From assembly GCA_017450465.1 (NCBI GenBank), contig JAFSUW010000029.1, forward strand, positions 1-41,571: DNA of 41,571 nucleotides, written 5' to 3'. Every line of letters begins with the position of its first letter. The stretch's first letter is position 1. Shown here piece by piece: positions 24,020 to 32,562 of the stretch. The translations under genes were made by a program, and so were the position numbers. The notes under the pieces are model-generated. The model did no database searches. It was not told where the DNA came from and saw only the letters and a program-made list of their open reading frames with translations. This DNA is from Clostridia bacterium. Lineage in GTDB: Bacteria; Bacillota; Clostridia; TANB77; RGIG9151.

Positions 24020-24711
24020 CAAATACCGCCGTTAACCGATATAACCTGACCTGTTATGTAATTATTCTCATCTTGTGCTAAAAAATATACTGTATTTGCA
24101 ATATCACGAGGAGTTCCAATTGTACCTGTTGGAACTTCTTCTTTTAATTCGCTTAAATTATGCATTTTATTCATGTCGGTATCAATTATGCCTGGTGACA
24201 CACAATTAACCTGAATATTTGAAAGTGCAAGCTCTTTACTAAGTGCTTTAGTAAAACCAATAATACCCGCTTTACTTGCCGAATAATGTACCTCGCATGA
24301 GCCACCTATTTCTCCCCACATAGAAGATATGTTAATTATTTTTCCTTCCTTTTTGTGAATCATGTAATCTAATACACATTTTGTGCAATTATATACGCTC
24401 TTTAAGTTTGTGTTTATCATATTATCCCAATCTGTTTCTGTTATGTCTGTAAAAAGTTTAGTTTGCGCTATTCCTGCGTTATTTACAAGTATATCTATAT
24501 CTCCTACTTCCTCGCACATTTTCTTTACTTCAGAAAAATTACTTACATCTGCCTTATATATCTCTACTTTACCGTATTTGTTTTTTATTTCTTCTGCTTT
24601 ATCTTTTGATGTTTTATAGTTTAAGATTACTTTATATCCATTTTCAGCAAATTTTTCTACTATTGCTCTACCTATTCCTTTTGCACCACCGGTTACTAAA
24701 ACTGTTTTCAT
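24016..24711 (-). CDS. ymfI: SDR oxidoreductase, resembles EF-P 5-aminopentanone reductase (YmfI)
   Basis: Classical short-chain dehydrogenase/reductase: GGAKGIGR (NADP-binding, residues 8-15), NNAG, catalytic Ser in ISSMWGE, YSASK with the catalytic Tyr and Lys, and a final GQVISVNGG. The pattern DITETDWDNMINTNLKSVYN followed by SSMWGEIGGSCEVHYSASKAG, given here as fragments (MINTNLKSVYN; GGSCEVHYSASKAG), is very close to proteins annotated as the reductase that converts a 5-aminopentanone intermediate on EF-P Lys32. FabG, an acyl-carrier reductase, is the main alternative. efp itself is at 2356-2913. RBS GGAG precedes ATG. Confidence 0.75.
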   Translation of the reverse strand: MKTVLVTGGAKGIGRAIVEKFAENGYKVILNYKTSKDKAEEIKNKYGKVEIYKADVSNFSEVKKMCEEVGDIDILVNNAGIAQTKLFTDITETDWDNMINTNLKSVYNCTKCVLDYMIHKKEGKIINISSMWGEIGGSCEVHYSASKAGIIGFTKALSKELALSNIQVNCVSPGIIDTDMNKMHNLSELKEEVPTGTIGTPRDIANTVYFLAQDENNYITGQVISVNGGIC

Positions 24712-24800
24712 AGTTGTACTCCTTCCCTATTGTAAAAATTCAAAAAATATAATATTATATTATCATAAAGTTAAGTTAATTAAAAGAGGAGCGAATACAA

Positions 24801-25781
24801 ATGAGTAAATTAAAGCATTTTGGTGAGAGATTTTCTGTATTTTTCTTTATCCTTATGGCACTAGTTTTATTCGGAAGTTACAATTTAAGATTAACTGTTA
24901 CAAAACCAACTTCACTTACCTCGCAAATTGACTTTTTTAGCAAATTTGCTATACCAGAAGATTTCCTTACATCTAACGTGACTTTAGTTTTAAATTTTGA
25001 ATTTTTGCTTGGCCTTGCACTACTTATACTTGCATATTTTCTTGGCAAAGAAATAGCAAGTAAAGCTACCGGTTTATTTATGGCTGTGTTTTTGGGATTT
25101 TATCCTTACTTTATATCTAACTGCTATGGAACTATAAACTTTTTCTTACTATTCTTTATGTTATACCTATTCTTCCAACTAAAAGCAAATACTTTACTTT
25201 CAAAAGCATGGTCTGTACCTTCAGGAATATTCTTTATATTAAGTGTTATTTTAGAGCCAACATGTATAGTTATTGGCATAATATCTTACATATACTATGC
25301 TATAAAGTCTAGAAATATAATAGTGTTACGCATATTCCTATTCTTCTTACTTGGAATTTTAATTGGTTTTGCTCCTTTTATGATTTATGCATTATTAAGT
25401 GAAACCTCATTAGAATACATTTTGCCTTTAGTAGAAACTTATACAACATTTGTAGATAACTTTAATTTATTCATATCAGCACCAATAGATTATTTTAATG
25501 ATGAAATCATACCATTCTTTGCTAATACACTTGGTGAGCCAAGTTACTATATTTCTCTTAACTCTTACGCATATTTACACTATGTTATAGTAACATTGTC
25601 TGTACTTGGTTTCCTTTATGCATTTAAGGACGAAAAAATTCGTATTATATTTTTAATACTACTCGTATTATTGCTCCAAGCATTATTCATACCTGTTGGA
25701 TTTGAGTTATTATTCTTATTATTAATAATTATGGCAAGTTATATGATAAATAAAGTAGTAAGTGATGTATTTACTTGGTAG
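24801..25781 (+). CDS. Polytopic membrane protein, GT-C-like fold possible
   Basis: Around eight to ten hydrophobic segments lie between about residues 12 and 320. Between them are short polar loops, with FSKFAIPEDF (about 46-55), ISNCYGTINF and a large loop around ETYTTFVDN and IPFFANTLGEPS (about 205-245). The arrangement resembles truncated ArnT/PMT-type glycosyltransferases, but I see no acidic catalytic pair, so the assignment is weak. RBS AGAGGAG. The charged coiled-coil gene starts 12 bases after its stop, so the two are likely partners. A transporter or inactive glycosyltransferase are both possible. Confidence 0.6.
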   Translation: MSKLKHFGERFSVFFFILMALVLFGSYNLRLTVTKPTSLTSQIDFFSKFAIPEDFLTSNVTLVLNFEFLLGLALLILAYFLGKEIASKATGLFMAVFLGFYPYFISNCYGTINFFLLFFMLYLFFQLKANTLLSKAWSVPSGIFFILSVILEPTCIVIGIISYIYYAIKSRNIIVLRIFLFFLLGILIGFAPFMIYALLSETSLEYILPLVETYTTFVDNFNLFISAPIDYFNDEIIPFFANTLGEPSYYISLNSYAYLHYVIVTLSVLGFLYAFKDEKIRIIFLILLVLLLQALFIPVGFELLFLLLIIMASYMINKVVSDVFTW

Positions 25782-25793
25782 AAGGAGTTTATT

Positions 25794-26276
25794 ATGTTTC
25801 AAAAATTATTTGATAAAATCGATGAATTCGTAGAAAATTTTAAAAACATTAACACTGTACAAGAGCTTTCTAAAATCACTTTAGAGGTATTAAACATTAT
25901 AAAACAGGCCTTAACAGAAAACTTATCTCCAGATATGGAAGAAAACGAAAAATTGTTTAATGAAATCATGGGTATTGAAGGTCTTTGGAAAACGATTGGT
26001 GAAAAAGCAAAAAAAGCCATGAAAGAGAAAGAAGAACTCCTGAAGTTCCTACTCTATGTTAGTGCTATTATGAATGAATTCCAAAATCGACTTCGTGAAA
26101 AAGAACGCGAAGAACGTAAAAACAAGAAACTCGATAGAATTATAAAGAAGTATATGAGATACATACAAGAAATATTTGAAAACAAAAACCTTGATGAACG
26201 TGGAAAAGAAAAAGCAATTAGAGACTTAAAAAAAGCTATGGAACGTGAACTTGAAAGCTTTAGTTTAGAACATTAA
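25794..26276 (+). CDS. Hypothetical charged helical protein
   Basis: The 160 residues are almost wholly helical by eye, rich in Glu and Lys, with long coiled-coil-like stretches near 85-125 (REKEREERKNKKLDRIIKKY in the plus frame). There are no Cys, no signal peptide and no motif I recognise. AAGGAG precedes ATG, 12 bases after the membrane gene. A cytoplasmic partner of that membrane protein is the most that can be said. A terminator shared with rnr follows. Confidence 0.6.
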   Translation: MFQKLFDKIDEFVENFKNINTVQELSKITLEVLNIIKQALTENLSPDMEENEKLFNEIMGIEGLWKTIGEKAKKAMKEKEELLKFLLYVSAIMNEFQNRLREKEREERKNKKLDRIIKKYMRYIQEIFENKNLDERGKEKAIRDLKKAMERELESFSLEH

Positions 26277-26305
26277 AAAAATGGTCGATTAAATCGACCA
26301 TTTTT
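26274..26305. terminator. Bidirectional terminator between the helical-protein gene and rnr
   Basis: AAAATGGTCGATT and AATCGACCATTTT are complementary with a one-base loop or a short inner loop. A- and T-runs on both sides make it work in both directions. Confidence 0.88.
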
Positions 26306-28234
26306 CTATGCTAACATAAAGTCTATTCTTTTAGTTTCAACATCGGCACGAGCAAGTTTTACTCTTACCTCATCGCCTAATTTATATACCTTTCTGGTGC
26401 GTTCTCCAATTAGTGCGTACTGCTTTTCGTTATATACATAGTAATCATCTTCCATGTCTTCTACTCGAACTAGCCCTTCTACCGTGTTTGATAGCTCTAC
26501 GAAAAATCCAAATGATGTTACCGATGAAATTACTCCATCAAATTCCTCACCTAAGTAATTACTCATATACTCTACTTTTTTTAGTTCAACCGAATCACGT
26601 TCAGCAAGCATTGCATTACGTTCTGCCTCTGATGCCTCTTTTGCTCCATCTTTAGCAAGCTTCTTTAACTTCTTAACTCTTTTTTCATTCTTAAATTCGT
26701 AATTATTTTCTATCAATTCACTCATTACACGATGTATAAAAAGATCTGGATAACGCCTTATTGGCGAAGTAAAATGGCAATAATACTGTGCTGCCAAACC
26801 AAAATGTCCTAAGTTTTCTGGGCTATATCGTGCTTGTTGCATAGATCTTAAAAGTAGTGTAGATATTATTCTTTCTTCTGGTGTTCCCTTTATTTTTTCA
26901 AGTATCTCTTGGAATGCTTTTGGATATGCCTTATTCAAACCGCTTACCCTATAACCATAGTTATAAACAAATTTCGAAAATTCTTCTATCTTTTCGGTAT
27001 CTGGCACTTCGTGAACCCTGTACATAAATGGTGTTTCAAGCCAGTAAAACTTCTCTGCAACAGTCTCATTAGCAGCAAGCATAAAGTCTTCAATCATATT
27101 GTTTGAAACTGTTATTTCGTATTTTTTTATTTCAATTGGCTTTCCATTTTCATCTAAAATAACCTTTGCTTCTGGCAAATCAAAATCTATACTACCGCGT
27201 TTTTTCCTTCTTTTTCTTAAAATACTCGATAAATCTCTCATGAGCTTAAAATCTTTTACTACATCCTTATACTCTTTCGTTAGCTCCTTATCCTTTGTTT
27301 CAAGTATTTTTGTAACAACTGTATAAGTCATTCTATGGTTTATATTTATAACACTCTTAAATATATCACTATTTACTATTTTCCCTGTTTTATCTATTTC
27401 CATCATTACCGTAAATGCTAGTCTATCTTCGCCTTCATTCAAGCTACAAACACCATTTGAAAGTTTTTTAGGTAACATTGGAATTACTCTATCTACTAAA
27501 TAAACGCTTGTTCCACGTTTTAGTGCTTCTTTATCTAAGGGGCTTCCCTCTTTTACATAGTAAGAAACATCTGCTATGTGTACACCAAGCATAAAGTTAC
27601 CATTTTCTAATTTTTCTATAGAAACCGCATCATCTAAGTCTTTGGCATCTTCACCATCTATTGTAACCATACGAACATTTCTTAAATCGCGACGTTTCTT
27701 TATTTCTTTTTCAGGTACTACATCTGGTATTTTATTAACCTCAGCCAAAACTTCATCAGGAAATTCCTCAGATAAATTATATCCATACATTATGGACAAT
27801 ATATCTACACCTGGTTTACCTGCCTTGCCTAAAATATCTACAATTTTGCCCTCTGCGCTTCTTCTACGTTCTGGCCACTTAACTATCTCTACACATACTA
27901 TATCTCCGTTTTTAGCCCCCTTAAAACACGATTTAGGTATAAATATATCTTGTCCTATCTTCTTATTTTCAGGCACAACAAAACCGAAGTTTTTACTTTT
28001 TTCAAACTTCCCTACAATTGGCTTATTATTTCGCTCTAATATTTTTATTACTTTGCCTTCAGGACCTCTATTTTCATCTCCTGCAGACGTTACACGCACT
28101 TCTACTCTATCTCCATCAAATGCACCACCCGTAAAAGTTGGTGGAATAAAAATATCTTCAGTGTCATCATCTGGTCTTAAAAAACCAAAGCCACGTTCAT
28201 TCGACTCAAAAATTCCTTTAACTACTATACTCAT
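26306..28234 (-). CDS. rnr: Ribonuclease R (RNase II/RNB family)
   Basis: 3'-5' exoribonuclease that degrades structured RNA. Residues 1-135 are two cold-shock-like OB folds (GFGFLRPDD; NFGFVVPEN), 185-515 the RNB catalytic core (TIDGEDAKDLDDAVSIEKL and HIADVSYYV with the acidic metal ligands, then HFTSPIRRYPDLFIHR), and about 565-640 an S1 domain (GVISSVTSFGFFVEL). It has 642 residues, shorter than the 779 and 813 of B. subtilis and E. coli and without their basic tail. I chose ATG at 28234, four to five bases after GGGAGG; the upstream TTG overlaps that site. It follows secG, as in many Firmicutes, but smpB is missing after it. Confidence 0.94.
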   Translation of the reverse strand: MSIVVKGIFESNERGFGFLRPDDDTEDIFIPPTFTGGAFDGDRVEVRVTSAGDENRGPEGKVIKILERNNKPIVGKFEKSKNFGFVVPENKKIGQDIFIPKSCFKGAKNGDIVCVEIVKWPERRRSAEGKIVDILGKAGKPGVDILSIMYGYNLSEEFPDEVLAEVNKIPDVVPEKEIKKRRDLRNVRMVTIDGEDAKDLDDAVSIEKLENGNFMLGVHIADVSYYVKEGSPLDKEALKRGTSVYLVDRVIPMLPKKLSNGVCSLNEGEDRLAFTVMMEIDKTGKIVNSDIFKSVININHRMTYTVVTKILETKDKELTKEYKDVVKDFKLMRDLSSILRKRRKKRGSIDFDLPEAKVILDENGKPIEIKKYEITVSNNMIEDFMLAANETVAEKFYWLETPFMYRVHEVPDTEKIEEFSKFVYNYGYRVSGLNKAYPKAFQEILEKIKGTPEERIISTLLLRSMQQARYSPENLGHFGLAAQYYCHFTSPIRRYPDLFIHRVMSELIENNYEFKNEKRVKKLKKLAKDGAKEASEAERNAMLAERDSVELKKVEYMSNYLGEEFDGVISSVTSFGFFVELSNTVEGLVRVEDMEDDYYVYNEKQYALIGERTRKVYKLGDEVRVKLARADVETKRIDFMLA

Positions 28235-28249
28235 TTTTCCTCCCAAAAA

Positions 28250-28276
28250 TAAAGACTATCTTTAAGATAGCCTTTT
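28250..28276 (-). terminator. Hairpin between secG and rnr
   Basis: On the minus strand GGCTATC and GATAGTC pair (one G-U) around TTAAA and are followed by TTTATTTTT. It is close to the rnr start, so it may attenuate read-through from secG. Confidence 0.6.
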
Positions 28277-28285
28277 TACACCATA

Positions 28286-28525
28286 TTAGTTGTTCCAAAA
28301 AACTGTAAGTGCAAGTGATGTTAAGATGAAAATAACTGCTGCTATTTTTGTCCATCTAACAAGCATTGCATCCATTGTTCTACCTTTGTTTTTACCAAAG
28401 AATGTTTCAGCTCCTCCTGAAATTTCTCCTGAAATTCCAGCGCTTCTTCCAGATTGAAGAATTACGATGAAAATAAGTGATAAGCTAACAATAATATGTG
28501 CAATTATTAAAACAGTTTTTAACAT
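28286..28525 (-). CDS. secG: Preprotein translocase subunit SecG
   Basis: Small SecYEG accessory subunit in the membrane that assists protein export. The 79 residues have two membrane helices (about 3-25 and 56-76) with the typical cytoplasmic loop LQSGRSAGISGEISGGAETF and GKNKGRTMDA. I chose ATG at 28525, preceded by TGGAGG; the longer frame adds 21 residues of unlikely sequence. It is the first gene before rnr on the minus strand, the classic Firmicute order. Confidence 0.92.
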   Translation of the reverse strand: MLKTVLIIAHIIVSLSLIFIVILQSGRSAGISGEISGGAETFFGKNKGRTMDAMLVRWTKIAAVIFILTSLALTVFWNN

Positions 28526-28610
28526 TTTACTACCTCCATTTATAAACTTAAGCTTATTTATAATAACACAAAAGGCAAAAATATACAAGTAGTTTTATAA
28601 ATAATATAAA

Positions 28611-28636
28611 AAATTGCCCACATATGTGAGCAATTT
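28611..28636 (-). terminator. Terminator after the GGGtGRT gene
   Basis: On the minus strand AAATTGCTCACAT and ATGTGGGCAATTT pair (with one T-G pair) and are followed by a T-run. It ends the scaffold/GGGtGRT operon. Confidence 0.8.
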
Positions 28637-28647
28637 ATATATATATC

Positions 28648-29646
28648 TTACTTCATTGCTTCCTCTACTGCTACTGCAACTGCTACTGTTGCACCTACCA
28701 TTGGGTTATTACCCATTCCGATAAGTCCCATCATTTCAACGTGTGCAGGTACTGATGAAGAACCAGCAAATTGTGCATCTGAATGCATTCTTCCCATTGT
28801 ATCTGTCATACCATATGAAGCAGGTCCTGCAGCCATGTTATCTGGGTGCAATGTTCTTCCTGTTCCACCGCCTGATGCAACTGAGAAGTATTTCTTTCCT
28901 TGTTCTACACATTCTTTTTTGTATGTTCCTGCAACTGGATGCTGGAATCTTGTTGGGTTTGTTGAGTTACCTGTTATTGATACATCAACGCCTTCTTTGT
29001 GCATTATTGCAACGCCTTCTCTAACGTCGTTTGCACCATAGCATCTTACTTTTGATCTTTCACCATTTGAATATGCTTTTTCTTTAACTATCTTTAATTC
29101 GCCTGTGAAATAATCGAAATCTGTTTGAACATAAGTAAATCCATTTATTCTTGAAATTACCTGTGCTGCGTCTTTACCAAGACCATTTAAGATAACACGA
29201 AGTGGTTCTTTTCTAACTTTATTTGCAGATTTTGCAATACCAATTGCTCCTTCTGCAGCAGCGAATGATTCGTGACCTGCTAAAAATGCAAAGCATTTTG
29301 TTTCTTCACGAAGTAACATAGCTGCTAAATTACCATGTCCTAGTCCTACTTTTCTATCATCTGCAACAGAGCCAGGAATACAGAATGATTGTAAACCTTC
29401 GCCTATTGCTTCTGCAGCATCAGCAGCTTTTGTGCAACCTTTCTTTATTGCAATTGCTGCACCTACTGTATATGCCCAAGCAGCATTTTCAAAACATATT
29501 GGTTGAATTCCTTTTGTAATTTCATAAGGGTTAAATCCCTTTTCTTTACATATTTCAAGTGTTTCTTCAACACTATTTATACCATACTTTTTGAGTACAG
29601 GTAAAATTTGATTTATTCTTCTTTCATAACTTTCAAATAATGCCAT
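28648..29646 (-). CDS. GGGtGRT family protein (Fe-S associated, function unknown)
   Basis: The name-giving motif is present: VASGGGTGRTLHPDN near residues 255-269. Other conserved-looking stretches are CIPGSVADDRKVGLGHGNLAA in two parts (CIPGSVADDR; GLGHGNLAAML), FLAGHESFAAAEGAIGIAKSA (AGHESFAAAEG; IGIAKSA) and DTMGRMHSDAQFAGSSS. The family is almost always next to a NifU-like scaffold, as here, separated by 45 bases. Glycine-rich loops suggest nucleotide or cofactor binding, which is inference. The 332 residues are of usual length. RBS GGAGGAAAAAATC precedes ATG. Confidence 0.88.
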   Translation of the reverse strand: MALFESYERRINQILPVLKKYGINSVEETLEICKEKGFNPYEITKGIQPICFENAAWAYTVGAAIAIKKGCTKAADAAEAIGEGLQSFCIPGSVADDRKVGLGHGNLAAMLLREETKCFAFLAGHESFAAAEGAIGIAKSANKVRKEPLRVILNGLGKDAAQVISRINGFTYVQTDFDYFTGELKIVKEKAYSNGERSKVRCYGANDVREGVAIMHKEGVDVSITGNSTNPTRFQHPVAGTYKKECVEQGKKYFSVASGGGTGRTLHPDNMAAGPASYGMTDTMGRMHSDAQFAGSSSVPAHVEMMGLIGMGNNPMVGATVAVAVAVEEAMK

Positions 29647-29691
29647 GATTTTTTCCTCCTTTAAATTTTAATTTAACGAACCAATTATTTA

Positions 29692-30384
29692 TTACTCTTT
29701 ACGAGGATCAATCTTCTTAACTGCCTCATCAAATCTACCATATTGACCACTTGCTTTTTCGATTGCTTCTAATGGTTCTAAACCTTTTTTGATGTTTTCC
29801 ATCATTTTTCCTAAATTAACATATTTATATCCAATAATTTCATTATCTGCATCAAGACCGATTTCTGTTATATAACCTTCAGCAAGTTCAAGATATCTTG
29901 GGCCTTTTGCTACTGTACTATAAATTGTTCCTACTTGGCTTCTTGTACCTTTTCCTAAATCTTCAAGACCAGCGCCTATTGTTAGCCCTCCTTCAGAGAA
30001 AGCTGATTGAGTTCTACCATAAACAATTTGCAAGAATAATTCTCTCATTGCAGTATTAATAGCATCACAAACTAAGTCTGTGTTTAATGCTTCAAGTATT
30101 GTTTTACCAATTAAAATTTCACCAGCCATAGCAGCTGAGTGTGTCATACCTGAGCAACCTATTGTTTCTACTAATGCTTCTTGAATGATACCATCTTTTA
30201 CATTAAGTGTTAATTTGCATGCTCCCTGTTGAGGTGCACACCAACCAATACCATGTGTAAAACCAGATATGTCCTTAATTTCTTTTGCTTTTATCCATTT
30301 CCCTTCTTCAGGAATTGGTGCAGGGCCATGATTTACGCCCTTAGCAACTGGACACATTTCTTCAACTTCCTTTGAATAATTCAT
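29692..30384 (-). CDS. NifU-like iron-sulfur cluster scaffold protein, GGGtGRT-associated type
   Basis: Resembles the N-terminal scaffold domain of NifU/IscU: GIGWCAPQQGACKL (C49, C56) and ETIGCSGMTHSAAM (C77) offer cysteines that may hold a transient cluster. The 230 residues are longer than IscU (about 130), with a C-terminal beta-rich extension (GYITEIGLDADNEIIGYKYVN). It is the first gene of the two-gene operon with GGGtGRT. RBS AAAGGGG precedes ATG. The palindrome at 30479-30492 next to its promoter suggests regulation. The third scaffold cysteine of canonical IscU is not clearly placed; C106 is a candidate. Confidence 0.85.
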   Translation of the reverse strand: MNYSKEVEEMCPVAKGVNHGPAPIPEEGKWIKAKEIKDISGFTHGIGWCAPQQGACKLTLNVKDGIIQEALVETIGCSGMTHSAAMAGEILIGKTILEALNTDLVCDAINTAMRELFLQIVYGRTQSAFSEGGLTIGAGLEDLGKGTRSQVGTIYSTVAKGPRYLELAEGYITEIGLDADNEIIGYKYVNLGKMMENIKKGLEPLEAIEKASGQYGRFDEAVKKIDPRKE

Positions 30385-30451
30385 ATTTCTAACCCCTTTC
30401 TATATAATGAATAATGTTTTCATCATTCATAAACACTTGTTTACATCTATA

Positions 30452-30480
30452 TTTTTACTACATTTATTGCTTTATGTCAA
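30452..30480 (-). promoter_or_regulatory. Promoter of the scaffold/GGGtGRT operon
   Basis: On the minus strand TTGACA (30475-30480) and TAAAAA (30452-30457) have a 17-base spacer. The -35 box overlaps the palindrome AATATTCGAATATT by two bases. Confidence 0.6.
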
Positions 30481-30492
30481 TATTCGAATATT
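30479..30492. promoter_or_regulatory. Perfect 14-base palindrome, putative operator
   Basis: AATATTCGAATATT is a perfect palindrome directly upstream of the -35 box of the Fe-S scaffold operon and about 34 bases before that of the acyl-CoA synthetase. Its position suits an activator or repressor of either operon. Confidence 0.45.
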
Positions 30493-30525
30493 AGAAAAAT
30501 AGTTATCTTTATAATGCATTTTTCA

Positions 30526-30554
30526 TTGACTAATATTTTTTAAAATTATATACT
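30526..30554 (+). promoter_or_regulatory. Promoter of the acyl-CoA synthetase gene
   Basis: TTGACT (30526-30531) and TATACT (30549-30554) are 17 bases apart, with RBS AGGAGG following at 30562-30567. Confidence 0.7.
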
Positions 30555-30575
30555 TTTCCCCAGGAGGTTATACAA

Positions 30576-32468
30576 ATGAATAGAAATTTTAATATGTTTG
30601 AACCATTTAAGAAGTTACCAAAGATTAAATTTCCAAAGATTAAAATGGATGATTTAATAAATATGGATGATTTTAAAATAGATTTTTTAAATCTTGCACA
30701 AAAAGAAGAAAAAATAAAAGGAGGAGAACATTATCCTGAAACTCATTACAATACCATAAAAGAAGTTTATTTACACTCTATGGGCAATTTTAGGGATAAT
30801 ATTTTTATACTTGATAAAGATAATCCAAAAGATAAAAATTTTAAAAAATATACATATAAACAATTTGGAAGCGATGTAGAAGCACTTGGTACTTCTTTAA
30901 CAGGAAAATACAATTTAAAAGGTGAAAGAATCGTTATAATTGGTGAAACAAAATATGAATGGTATGTTTCTTATATGACACTTTTAATAGGCAATTTTAT
31001 AGCTGTCCCTGTTGATAAAGAACTTCCTGAAAATGAAATAGAAAACGTAATTAATCGTTCAAAAGCTAGTGCTGTTATTTACTCTCCACATGTAAAAGAT
31101 AGATTAAAAACTGTAATGAACAACTTACCTTACGTTAAATATTTTATCGAAATGTCAAAAGATGATAAGCTCGAAGGTCGTACTGTTGGCTTTAACAGAG
31201 TTATAGAGGAAGGCAAAACTTTACTTGAACACGCAGACTACTCCTTCTTAAATTATGAAATTGATCCGGATGCTTTTAAAGCTTTATTCTTTACATCTGG
31301 CACTACCGCAAATAGCAAGGGTGTTATGACAAGCAGTAGACAACTTGCAAACAATATAAATGCTGTTTCTGCATATGTTAATCTTTCAAATGAGGACAGA
31401 TTTTTCTCAGTACTTCCATTACATCATACATATGAATCGAGTATTGGGTTTTTAGTACCTTTTGCAAATGGCTGTTCAATAGCGGTTTGCCAAGGGCTTA
31501 GATATATCTCAGATAACTTAAAAGAAACTCATCCTACAATTATTTTAGCTGTTCCACTATTAATTGAAAGTTTATACAAAAACATAATGAAAAATATTGA
31601 AAAAAGCAAAAAAGAGCCAATTGTAGCATCAATGATGCAAATTACAAATGTTGCAAAGGCCGCAGGAATAGATGTTAAGAAAAAAATATTTAAGGACATC
31701 TATGCTGGACTTGGTGGAAACCTAAAATATATAGTTTCTGCTGCTGCTCCTATAGATAAAAAAATTGGCAAATGGTTTAGCGATTTGGGTGTTTGTTTTA
31801 TACAAGGATATGGACTTACTGAAACTTCCCCTATTGCCGCTGTAACTCCTGAATATGATACACGTGTTGGTTCCGCTGGCAAAACCATTATAAATGGTAT
31901 CATAAAAGTGGATAACCCAGATAGTAATGGAGAAGGCGAATTATTAATTTCTACCGACACATTAATGATTGGCTACTATGAGGACAAAAATGCTACAGAC
32001 GAAGTAATTGAATTTGACGAAGAAGGAAGGCGCTGGTTCCATTCTGGTGATATCGGATACGTTGATAAAGATAACTTTGTTTATATTACTGGAAGAATAA
32101 AAAATGTAATTGTTACTCAAAATGGTAAAAATATATTCCCTGAAGAGCTTGAACTATTACTTAGTGATATAAAAGAAATTAGTGAATGCATGGTTTATGG
32201 TAAAGAAGTACCTGGTGAAAAAGAACTTGTTGTAACTTGCCGTGCTATTCCAAACTACGACAAAATAAAGGAACTATATGGTGAAAAAACTGATAAAGAG
32301 ATATTTGAAATTATTTGGAACAAGATTAAAAATGTTAATAAAAAAGTTACTACATATAAAGCTATTAAAAGCCTTGAAATAAAGGATGGAGAGTTTATCA
32401 AAACTACTACTAAAAAGATTAAACGACTTGTTGAACTTAAGGAAGGTAAGGTTAAAGAAATCAAATAA
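30576..32468 (+). CDS. Long-chain acyl-CoA synthetase-like AMP-binding protein
   Basis: Adenylate-forming enzyme that activates a carboxylic acid, most likely a fatty acid, to its CoA thioester through an acyl-AMP. The phosphate-binding loop FFTSGTTANSKGVM lies near residues 238-251, GYGLTETSP near 412-420, and the motif HSGDIGYVDKDNFVYITGRIKN near 491-512 (HSGDIGYVD; ITGRIKN). Length is 630. The first 60 residues are an unusual Lys/Met/Phe/Asp-rich extension (FKKLPKIKFPKIKMDDL), perhaps a membrane or partner contact. It faces away from the Fe-S operon across a shared control region and has no fatty-acid synthesis neighbours, so the substrate is uncertain. Confidence 0.88.
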   Translation: MNRNFNMFEPFKKLPKIKFPKIKMDDLINMDDFKIDFLNLAQKEEKIKGGEHYPETHYNTIKEVYLHSMGNFRDNIFILDKDNPKDKNFKKYTYKQFGSDVEALGTSLTGKYNLKGERIVIIGETKYEWYVSYMTLLIGNFIAVPVDKELPENEIENVINRSKASAVIYSPHVKDRLKTVMNNLPYVKYFIEMSKDDKLEGRTVGFNRVIEEGKTLLEHADYSFLNYEIDPDAFKALFFTSGTTANSKGVMTSSRQLANNINAVSAYVNLSNEDRFFSVLPLHHTYESSIGFLVPFANGCSIAVCQGLRYISDNLKETHPTIILAVPLLIESLYKNIMKNIEKSKKEPIVASMMQITNVAKAAGIDVKKKIFKDIYAGLGGNLKYIVSAAAPIDKKIGKWFSDLGVCFIQGYGLTETSPIAAVTPEYDTRVGSAGKTIINGIIKVDNPDSNGEGELLISTDTLMIGYYEDKNATDEVIEFDEEGRRWFHSGDIGYVDKDNFVYITGRIKNVIVTQNGKNIFPEELELLLSDIKEISECMVYGKEVPGEKELVVTCRAIPNYDKIKELYGEKTDKEIFEIIWNKIKNVNKKVTTYKAIKSLEIKDGEFIKTTTKKIKRLVELKEGKVKEIK

Positions 32469-32487
32469 ATTTTAATTTAACAAATTA

Positions 32488-32516
32488 TTGAAATTCAAAA
32501 AACATTGTTATATAAT
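32488..32516 (+). promoter_or_regulatory. Promoter of gap
   Basis: TTGAAA (32488-32493) and TATAAT (32511-32516) are 17 bases apart, about 50 bases before the start codon. It supports independent expression of gap from the upstream gene. Confidence 0.8.
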
Positions 32517-32562
32517 AGCGATGTTAAAATATAAAGTCGTAAGACTAAAGGAGGAAAAAAAT

